A stretch of 64,000 nt of DNA from Atrina japonica (Eukaryota; Mollusca; Bivalvia; Pterioida; Pinnidae). The notes below the pieces were generated by a model. The model was not told where the DNA came from and did not search any database. It saw only the letters and a program-made list of their open reading frames with translations. The stretch lies in NCBI GenBank assembly GCA_030159075.1, contig BROG01000796.1, positions 62,001-126,000 of the forward strand, given 5' to 3'. A program made the position numbers and the translations under genes. Positions 39,325 through 64,000 of the stretch are shown in pieces; the stretch's first letter is position 1; the number at the start of each line of letters is the position of its first letter.

Positions 39325-39871
39325 TTGGAATTCGAGCTCAAATGAAATCTAAAAGAAAAAAAAAACCCGATTGTTTAAACAATCATTAATTTTTTTTCAA
39401 ACTTGTAACTTCGATATTCTGTTTATATTCACACTTCAGTCAAGCATATTATAAAGCCAATTCTCACATAAAATAAATATGAGCTTATTTCGAATCAACC
39501 TCCGAATTTTATCCACGTCAGGTGTAATTTAGGGAAAGTATTTTACAATCATGAATCGATAATATATGGACACCCCTAATCGGCGCCGGTGAGGCTTTGA
39601 TATAATTTAAAAGTCATCTCTTGCTAAACTAAAATTTGAGCTAACCTAAAAATATCACCTTTAAATTAAAGAAAGTTGAGCTTACTTTTAACCATCTAAT
39701 AGATTGTAAAAATAAACGTTTCTTTCTGTGAAGAAATTAACTTCTGAAAATAGCAATAAAAACACATTATTAGACGAGAGGCATGCCATACAGGAAATGC
39801 AGTAGGTATGCCTCTGTCAATATACGTGAGCTTTGTGTTTGCAACTCGCAAAATTTAAGATCACTGCACCT

Positions 39872-39962
39872 TTAACTCACCAACCCCTGAAAAACAATGG
39901 ACTCTTCGGTAAAGCAATGACTTGGGCCAGTCCAAATGTGTCTTTAGGGGTATATGAGTTAA
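39872..39962. mobile_element. TTAA mini-MITE family 1, copy b
   Basis: TTAACTCACCAACCCCTGAA to TTTAGGGGTATATGAGTTAA, 91 bp; same interior as copy a. Confidence 0.75.
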
Positions 39963-39974
39963 AATCCCGAATCC

Positions 39975-40232
39975 ATGTTTGTTTTCATTGGCGTTTTACG
40001 CCACATTCAGCAATTTTTCTGTTAAATGATGGCGACTTTTATTTATTTATTTTTTGTTAAGGTTGAGAAGAGAATGTACACAAAGTAATCGGGAAGATAC
40101 CAACATACTTCTGCGAATAAACTGACAAACTGTCCCACAAAATTAGCTTAGGTTCCATTGGAGGTTTAAACCTGCACTGACAAGATGGTTTAAAGTGCAA
40201 TGCTCTATACACTAAGTCATGGAGGCCCCAGG
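39975..40232 (-). mobile_element. SINE type A
   Basis: GCGTTTTACGCCACATTCAG, AAATGATGGCGAC, CTGCGAATAAACTGACAAAC and CTAAGTCATGGAGGCCCC. The head is diverged (TTTAAACCTGCACTGACAAG). Confidence 0.75.
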
Positions 40233-40239
40233 AATTGAT

Positions 40240-41140
40240 GTATTCACGAACACATGTGAAAAGGTTGGTGTACAAAATATAGTTGCTTTGAAATGTTAGC
40301 AATTTACAGGTCATATATGAAAAAATATGAGTAATTACACAGCTCATCTCACGGCAGCATTTTTACATCCTCTAAAATAACAAGACCTTAACCATTTTTC
40401 TTAACTATAATAAAAAAATAAAAGACCAACATCAGGGCTCAGCACCGTAAGACATGAGAATTTACTCAAATCTGAGAATATTCTCAACCTGTCCTGCTCA
40501 GCCAACCAGATTTCAGGATGTGCCAATGTTGAGCAATTTTTTTTTATTGGCGCCAGACCCAGATGTGCCTATAACTGATGACATTATGAATATTCATCAC
40601 ATCAATTCACACAACTCTTTAAAAATACATGTGCCTAAAAGTGCTTTTTCTAGGAAACTGGCATTTTAGTATCCACAAGTGTGGATGACCTTTGGCCTAA
40701 TTTTCACATTCCAAAAAGAGGTGCACAACTTCGATATGTATGTATGAATTCTACAAAATGATTTACATAAAAATTATAGATGTTGATTACACATTATAGA
40801 TACGGTCTGTCGATAACCATACTGATTGCATTGACCTTTGACTCTGAATAAATGATAAGCAAACAAAAATCACTTTATGATCATTTTTATTTTCGAGATG
40901 TTTTACAGACAATGAATATATGATTAATTTACATATAAATATGTTTATCTTGTGAACAAAAGAAATATTAAATCATATTTTAATATTTTATCATTGTGAC
41001 AATAACATCATATAAACACATATTAAAACCTGTTGATTATAATTACAGTACAAAATGTGTCCATACCAATATAAAATGATGGAGATGTACTATGAATTTA
41101 TTTCTGAAAAATGAAAGTTAAATGTTCCTTTGGTTAACTT
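40240..41140. other. Intergenic, nothing recognised
   Basis: AT-rich, between SINE 39975-40232 and the hairpin element. No gene or repeat family identified. Confidence 0.5.
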
Positions 41141-41900
41141 AAAGGGGCATTATCTGTGTTTTTCAAAAAATGTTCTTTCCTTTTTTACTACTTGGGGCGT
41201 TTTTTTTTTTTTTGGCAAATAAACTAGTATCGGTTGATGGTTTACAACTTGTTTGCAAATTAGTTATACAACTAAAACTGGTTACCTATGGTAAAACAAA
41301 TAAATGGTTTGAACTACCAAAATGGTACGCCTACATGAAGTTTGCACATAAAAGGTAGGCGCCCATGTTGTCGCTACCATGTGCATGATGTTGTTGTAAC
41401 AACAAACTTGCATAAACGCACTAAACCACCCAAGGAGGGAGTTTGAATCGTTAAATAAACTAGTCTGGGTTTAGGATAAAACAAATAAAAAACCAGTTTT
41501 AGTTCAGAACCAGTTTAAAACTGGTTTATGTAACAAATGGAAAGTTTACAAAACTGGTTCAAAACTAAAACTAAAATTCGCCCTTAGATTGATATACAAT
41601 AACAAAAAGAGATATACAGATATTAAATTTTTAAATTTCTATATATTTTGTGAAAATTGCTTGAGAAATCCAGTTTGGCAATTATTCACTTGCAATTGAT
41701 TAATTCAACCTTACTATTTGTATTTAAGCATACCACACTGGACCTGACCTTATTTTCAAAAAAATATGTAGAAATATAAGATTTTTTATGCCTGTGTATA
41801 GCTTTTATTTGTCATTGTACATCAAATACAAGTAGAAAAAAATCAAAAAAAATCAAATGCATCCTAATTTTTTCCCCGTAAATACAGTTAATGCCCCTTT
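41141..41900. mobile_element. Hairpin element of the 20988 family with nested insert
   Basis: Starts AAAGGGGCATTATCTGTGTT and ends CAGTTAATGCCCCTTT. A foreign block of about 41220-41585, rich in AAAACTGGTTTA motifs, splits the left arm. Confidence 0.65.
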
Positions 41901-42248
41901 AAACATTATACATTGGGTTTTATATCATGTAAAATAGGGTGAAATGAATTACTATATCATAGAGGGTGGTGATGCTTGCTTTAAATAGCATCTTTATTTT
42001 CTCTCTAGTATATCTACATTTACAAACTTCCATTCTTCCTTTCGTGAACTAAATCATCAAAGCATGCAAGATTTACTGTATTGCCAAATTACTGGAGCAC
42101 CTGTTTTAGTTAATGTATGGAGTTTATTAAATAGTATGTGACGTTTTCCTACGTTTACATGACTAATTATGTCAGATGTGCTACAGGAATGATTCAGAAG
42201 TTGAACATGAAAGTGAAATGTGAGAAAACTCAAATACAGATAACAATT

Positions 42249-42339
42249 TTAACTTATCAACCCCTGGAAAACAATGGACTCTTCTGTAAATAAATGACTT
42301 AGACCAGTCCAAATGTGTCTCTAGGGGTGAATGAGTTAA
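42249..42339. mobile_element. TTAA mini-MITE family 1, copy c
   Basis: TTAACTTATCAACCCCTGGA to CTAGGGGTGAATGAGTTAA, 91 bp. Confidence 0.75.
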
Positions 42340-44040
42340 CTGACTGATGTGCAACGAAGAAGCATTTCGCTAGAAAATAAGATAATTAAGATTTACATCA
42401 AATAAAAGAAAGATACAATAAAGTTATTAAAATGCATCTACTATTGCAATTTCACCATTTTGTATCTGGACAGCATATAGAACAAATACAAGTTTGGCCT
42501 GTGCACACGGAAAAGTAGTAAACATTATATTTACTAATTTGCTAATAACAAATATTGATTTTTTTCCCATTCCCATTGGTAAACCAATACTAAATATCCA
42601 ATATTGGTGAATTTTATTTTTAAATTCATAACAATCAATTTGTTTTAAGAAATATAGCTTAAATAATAACAGAAAAAAAAAATCCAAAATATTCCATCAC
42701 AACCAGCTACACTATAATGTATAATATCATAAACGTACGTTTGTAAACATTAACATCTGTAAAACATAGAAATACAGCATTCCTTAACCCTTTGGTTAAA
42801 CCGCTGGACAATTTTCTAGGTAGAGATTCATGTCGATAACTCCCTCTCTATAAGCATGGATCAGTTTTCAACACGACACCAGCATATACTATCAATTTAC
42901 ATCAATCTAACACATCAACATCATATTCCCTCGTCAACAGCCAGACTCAAAAAATTATTATAATCAGCTAACATTACTAGAAACTTAATATATTTTCAGT
43001 ATCAAGTTTTTTTTTTTTTTTTCATTTTTTAAATTCTATTTCATCAACAGATGACATATGTAGTGTTGTAAACAATGGGGAAATGTGACACTGAAATGTT
43101 AAAAACAGTGATAAGGTTGATGATTTTCTCCATTGTTAATACATTTGAAAGGGTAAAATAATTTTGTCATTAAAGACATACAAGCTGTCATTTTGAATAT
43201 ATATATTCTGCGATTAGACCTGAACTTTAATTAAAAGAAGTAAAGAGATACATCACTGAAATTTTTTTTAACATATCATGCATATATTGCCTAGAATGAA
43301 TAAAATACACTGACAATTGATTTTTCTTCCATCCATGAAAAAATTCAATGTTAACTCACCCATTATTCACATTGGATTTCTTTTTACAAATAGTGAAATT
43401 TTAAGAAGTTTTTTTCAACCGGAAACTTTTAGGAACATTTTATTTGTATACAATATTGAATATTTTATACTTTAAAAACAAAACAAAAAAATACCATTTG
43501 GAGAGCTTGTATGCCTTTAATTACCAATCATCTAAGTCCCAACAGAATGAGAACAAAATCATGCAACACATTCTTTTGAAAATACTCATCTATTATGACA
43601 CTGTCTAGCAGAGATAGAGATATGTCTGAAGTAAAAGCAAAATAAATCAGTACTCTACTGCTTAATCTAAACGAAACACTAGAGATAGATTAAAATGTTA
43701 TGATTTATAAATTCTGTGTTAGAGCTAAATACAAGACCTTGCATGCTATGATATGTTAAAATGGAAACCAACACAAGTCATAAATGTCTGAGATTTTACG
43801 AAACTTTTTTTTCATTTGAACTTTTGTGCTCGAGGTCAGTTAAGTGTATTATCTCTTCTAACAAAGTTATTAAAAGGCAACAAACAATTTGTATAATTTT
43901 AAAAGTACAAAAAGATATTTCAAAAAGTCTGAATGATGAATGCATGGTAAAAAAAAAATTGTGATTTTTTTTAGATTTTATATAAAGAAAGGTTCAAAGA
44001 ACACAATATATATGGCACTTATTTACAACAACGATTCATT
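42340..44040. other. Intergenic, nothing recognised
   Basis: Very AT-rich. The 86-codon minus frame at 42427-42687 is hydrophobic and begins in a T-run; I judge it fortuitous. Confidence 0.5.
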
Positions 44041-44044
44041 CTGA

Positions 44045-44130
44045 TCTCATTCACCCCTTGAAAAATAATGGGCTGTCCCTGATATCAAAGATATTGGCCA
44101 GTCCATGTGCCTCTAATGGTGGATAATTAA
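44045..44130. mobile_element. TTAA mini-MITE family 1, copy d, diverged
   Basis: TCTCATTCACCCCTTGAAAA, GGCCAGTCCATGTGCCTCTA and GGTGGATAATTAA. Confidence 0.55.
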
Positions 44131-44259
44131 AAATCAATGTGTTCTGTTTAAAATTACATTATTACTTCTACTGATTTCATAACACATACACAATCCCCCA
44201 AAATCCAACTAATTGTTCAAAACATGATCTTAATCAGAAAAACGGTATTTCTAAAAAAA

Positions 44260-44445
44260 TTTAATGTTGTTTTTATGCCACACTCTGCAATGTTATATGG
44301 TGGTGGCCAGTTTTTAATGGTGGAGGAAAGAACCTGGTTACAAATATACTGGAAAACTTTCTCACAAAAGTCAGGTTAGGTTCCAGTGGGGCTTGAACCT
44401 GCTCTGACCCGAAGTGAGACTTCATGGTTCAAAGCGTGATGGTTT
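44260..44445 (-). mobile_element. SINE type A, internally deleted
   Basis: GCCACACTCTGCAATG, TATATGGTGGTGGCCAGTTT and GGGGCTTGAACCTGCTCTGA. It stops within the head. Confidence 0.72.
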
Positions 44446-44529
44446 ACATATTGCACACAAACTTAGAAAATAGATGACTGATTATTATACAAATAAACTG
44501 TTTATATTGATTACAGTCCTATGATAACA

Positions 44530-44700
44530 TAGTCAAACCCAGATATATTGAAACCAAAGCGGAATGAATTTTTCTTTCAAGTAGAGTTTTCAAAATAACT
44601 AGTTTATAATGGTAAGGAATAAATTTGGCTAGGGATCCAAAATCATTTCAAATTAAAAGGGATTTTGATGTAACAGGGTTCAATATAAGTGGGTAATTTG
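44530..44700. repeat. Dispersed repeat (AACCCAGATATATTGAA), copy a
   Basis: GTCAAACCCAGATATATTGA, GAATGAATTTTTC and TTCAATATAAGTGGGTAA are shared in order with 51985-52165. Confidence 0.65.
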
Positions 44701-45456
44701 TCAACTCTCCATCCCATGGCTGCAGCAATACCCAGTTACAATGTACCCAGGGAAATGTAGCAATGCCCAATTACAATGCACCAGTGAACAACTATTATAC
44801 TGGAAAAAACTCTCTTAAAATTTCAACAAAGGCCTGGGGTCGACATTTTGCTTTTATAGCCGTAATAATTAACTGCTTACAGTACAATGCTCTGACTGCT
44901 CAGGTATTGCACTACTTTCAGTTAAAAACAAAAAAAATGAATAAACTTACTAAAGGCGAGTCATCAGAGAAACCAATATCAGTGATTGTTATACGAATCC
45001 CTCTACCAAACCATCATAATCATTCATATTCATCTTTGGCAAAAATAATCTGCATCAAGAATCGCAATAATTTAAATGATTGACTACACTAAATGGTGAA
45101 AACTACAATGTTATTCACCGTTTTCAAAATAATACTGCAACTAATAAATATCTACAAGACACCCCCTTTTATCCATCGATGTATAAGCTTGCATCATACC
45201 TAAATTTAGAATCCACTGATGTAAGTCCGTAACATGATGAGTAACTACATCACTGCTTGGTGCCTGCTGGCTAAGTTTTATCACTGCCACAAACTTCTGT
45301 CTATAAATAAGCTCCAAAATTATTCAACACAAAATTCAACTTGAACAATTAACGATAAATCAACAATAAAAACTTTGTGACGAAACCTTAAGCTTCCTGT
45401 ATAATGTCCAGGTTAGTAATGATTTAAATAATTCAGAAGGGAGAATTTTAAAAGTT

Positions 45457-45713
45457 TGAATTTGAATGTTGTTTTACACCACTCTCAACATTTTTACGGT
45501 CATATGGTGGTGGTCAGTTTTTAGTGGTGGAAAAGAGAATCCAATTACAATGTACCCGAAAAGAGACCAGCGGGCTTCTGCGAGTAAACTGGCAAACTTT
45601 CTCACAAAATCAGCTTAGGTTCCAATGGAACTCGAACCCCTGCTGACTAGAGATGAGAGACTTCATGGGTTAAAGTGTGATACTCTAACCACTTTGTCAC
45701 AGAGGCCCCAGGG
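45457..45713 (-). mobile_element. SINE type A
   Basis: GTTGTTTTACACCACTCTC, CATATGGTGGTGGTCAGTTT, GAGTAAACTGGCAAACTTTC, GGAACTCGAACCCCTGCTGA and TTGTCACAGAGGCCCC. Confidence 0.8.
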
Positions 45714-46040
45714 TTAAGATTACTGAAACCTGCAGACCCATAAATGTATGTGTGAGTGTACATCTATGTGTCTGAACAAATATGCTTTCGACTAGAGAAA
45801 GGCCACCTGCGTGATGCTTGTGGTAAATTACTACAAATTTCTAAATCAACAGATATGCAAATAAAATCAATATGCAATTTTTTATGAGGATGTGATAGCA
45901 ATTAACCAGAAATCTAAAAAAAAAATCTTTAAATTCATAAAGCTAAAAACTACACATTAATATGTGAACTTAAACATAATAATGTGTAAAATATGAAAAA
46001 ATGAAACATCACTCACCTGATGCTAGCCTTTAACACACTC

Positions 46041-46077
46041 GCTCTCTCTCTCTCTCTCTCTCGCTCTCTCTCTCTCA
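46041..46077. repeat. (CT)n microsatellite
   Basis: About 18 CT units with one G interruption. Confidence 0.9.
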
Positions 46078-46325
46078 GAGCAAATAAGATTTGTGATCTG
46101 ATCAACATACAGGATATCGTAATTTACTCTAAAAACAAGAAAGGTTAAAGTCCAACCTTCTACCCACAACAACCTGACTTAAGGGAAATCCAACCCAACT
46201 TAACAAACACAAATTGCTAATCTATACAAAGAATACATTTGTAATATATTGATATCCATGTCTGTATTCTGTTTAGAAATATAGACATTAATCATTTCTG
46301 TGTGTCATTTTTTCGTTTCTGTTGA

Positions 46326-46328
<3 letters not shown>

Positions 46329-46392
<64 letters not shown>

Positions 46393-46412
46393 CCTATATA
46401 TATATATATATT
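46329..46412. repeat. (TA)n microsatellite
   Basis: TA units with one GGCC interruption; self-complementary. Confidence 0.95.
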
Positions 46413-47208
46413 GTTCCTATGATCTATTTATGTGGAACACAATGATATATGATTGTAATGAATAGGACAAGTCAAACTGTGAAAATAAGTATAAATGCTA
46501 GCACTGAATATTATAAATGATTCATGTAAAAAATATTTACAATCCTTAAACATTTTTATCAAACCTTATTTCTGTATATGTAGCTTAAACGCATTCAAAA
46601 CAATAAAATCAATTGCCTTACTTAATGACAGGAATGAAAAACTGGCGAACATCAAGTATGTAGGTCTGTCATAAAACTTTACATGCAAAACATTAAAAAT
46701 TGTCTACTTTCTTGAAAAATCTTGAAATAGCCATTCTTGGTAAATGATAATAAAAGATGACAATGTGTAAGTGGTTTTTAAGACAAGTGTAAAATTTCAA
46801 TTGAACGAGTGGCGAGTTACTAAATTTATCCCCAAAATGGAACTGATGATGCCTGCACCTTATTTAAGTTTTAGGTTTTCAAATCCTGTTTGAAAATACT
46901 CTCAAATCTTTATCTTAAGCACATAGATCTATCAGGATGTTGTATCCTTTGTCAGTTTTTGTCTCCCGCTTGACACATATAACTTCACTTAAAAAAAAAA
47001 AGAAATCATATATCCAGCAAAAATATTGTATAACAAGAACGAATAATTAACTTAATATGACCTCAACAATTGCTCTCTCAACAAACAAAGTGGACAAAAA
47101 CGATGTTTTGATATTCTGCTAAAAATGTTTACCACAAACGTATCAGAATTCTCCTTCATCACCTTACTTGCAAATATTTACATAAACTGTGTTATATAGA
47201 GTGGAATC

Positions 47209-47682
47209 TCGTTATCTCGAAGTTCATGGGACCGCCCTAATTCCTTCAAGATATCTGGAATAAGAGAGAACAGAAATTCTCAGTTGAAATATTTTCTGTC
47301 TCTGTTGGATGATAAATAAACTTTCTCAAGCTAACTGTTTTATCAAAATAAGATTAAAGCAATTACCAATTACAGTTTCACCTCAGCAGGAGTAAATTGT
47401 TTGTGTTTTGCAAGTAAACAGGTAATTAATTACAATGCTCTTGCTGACAAAAAGTAAACCTTGGACCGCTAAAGGTAATTTCAAGATAAGAGAGGTTTTT
47501 ATTATGATATTACAATACATTATTTCAAATTAACTTTGACATAAACAAAATTTTGAGATGAAAAACATTTAGATATCCGAAATAAATATTGTATATTTAG
47601 TAAAATTAGGGCCGATCGTTCTACTCTGACATAACCGGAATTTTGCATCCTCCGATTCTGAAGTGATGAGATTCCACTGTAT
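47209..47682. mobile_element. CAGTGGAATCTCGTTAT-type TIR element, copy a
   Basis: Left GAGTGGAATCTCGTTATCTC; right GATGAGATTCCACTGTATA. About 470 bp, in the ARNT 3' UTR/flank. It contains the first minus-strand AATAAA after the stop codon. Confidence 0.65.
47498..47503 (-). terminator. Candidate ARNT poly(A) signal
   Basis: This is the first AATAAA on the minus strand after the ARNT stop codon, about 310 bases downstream. It lies inside an inverted-repeat element (47209-47682), so the 3' end may come from a transposon. There is no direct evidence of use. Confidence 0.3.
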
Positions 47683-47811
47683 ATATATAGAGAGCACATT
47701 CATATTTCTTGTGATCTGTACGTTTACATAGTTCATCAAAATACAATCACTAGGTTCTGATCACCACACACATTAATTGCAACATCATTCTAAAATTACA
47801 GGCTATTGTCA

Positions 47812-63493
<15,682 letters not shown>

Positions 63494-63600
63494 CTGTAAT
63501 AAAAATAATTTTTTTTAACAAACTTGTGAAACAAAATCACACCAATGTTGTAGACAGATTAAAGGTGAAGACACAGGACATATAGGATGTGTATTTTCCC

Positions 63601-63690
63601 TAACTCATTAACCCCTGAAAAACAATAGACTCTTATGTAAATCAATTACTTAGGCCAGTCCAAATGTGTCTTTAGGGATGAATGAGTTAA
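63601..63690. mobile_element. TTAA mini-MITE family 1, copy f
   Basis: TAACTCATTAACCCCTGAAA to TTAGGGATGAATGAGTTAA, 90 bp, upstream of ARNT exon A. Confidence 0.75.
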
Positions 63691-64000
63691 AGATCACTAT
63701 CTGAGTTATGACTACAACTCCAAGGATTTATGGAACCTAAAACGTGTCTCCAATCCTAATATTCTTCCAGCTCATACCTGTCTACATGTTCCTCCTAAAT
63801 AGATCTCATTTTGACCCTCAGGTTCATTTAAAAATCTAGATACAAGAGCAATATTGAATTTCTTTTGTTAGTTTCAAGAAAAGTTTTTAATGTTCAATGA
63901 ATTGCAGAAATTAAACTTATAGGGCAGATTTCCGTAAACACATATGGACTACATTATAATCACCTCTCGGGTACAGTGAATATCTAAGTGACAATAACTC

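Larger units (their letters stand above)
45714..47208. other. Intergenic flank of ARNT
   Basis: AT-rich with CT and TA microsatellites. It may include distal ARNT 3' UTR if the AATAAA at 47498 is not used. Confidence 0.4.

Noticed and set aside
42427..42687. 86-codon hydrophobic minus ORF as a membrane protein
   Set aside because: Composition equals the surrounding AT-rich DNA. The start lies in a T/A run, with no splice context or motif.

Overview
The window is AT-rich, intron-rich animal DNA, most likely from a mollusc and probably a bivalve. Exons are short with GT-AG borders. Large introns are filled with tRNA-headed SINEs, small inverted-repeat elements (MITEs), microsatellites and minisatellites. 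There are no operons, no Shine-Dalgarno sites and no prokaryotic gene layout. The bivalve assignment rests on the repeat style and on the two gene families; it is an inference.

Two genes are recognisable, both on the minus strand. From about 36.4 kb down past the left edge runs an ammonium transporter of the Amt/Mep family. Seven internal exons (11510 down to 691) join in frame and cover most of the channel, including the twin-histidine positions; the last membrane segment and C-tail lie off the left end. The unusual feature is that three different first coding exons (36.3, 21.6 and 17.1 kb) each start with ATG behind an in-frame stop. Each encodes the same WILTS-type first half of TM1 and each ends in the same phase, so any one can splice to the single exon 2. 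The predicted products are 373 residues (exon 1A) or 368 residues (1B, 1C) up to the window edge.

From the right edge down to 47.8 kb lie twelve exons of ARNT (HIF-1beta type bHLH-PAS partner protein). They start just before PAS-A and end at the stop codon, 568 whole codons in one continuous frame. The bHLH exons are off the right end. Several introns carry hairpins, MITEs, SINEs or minisatellites within a few tens of bases of the splice sites.

The remainder is repeats. A reverse-transcriptase element family (Penelope-like is my best guess) is present as two broken 3' ends and several tail-only copies; one copy is split by a tail copy of its own family. There are at least four kinds of SINE, two very small TTAA-bounded MITE families caught inserted into other repeats, a 1.65-kb TIR element, foldback elements, and minisatellites at 26.3, 37.5-38.6, 60.6-60.9 and 62.4-63.4 kb. 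The interval 36.4-47.8 kb between the two genes holds no gene I can support. It must contain the promoter of the distal Amt first exon and the ARNT 3' UTR.
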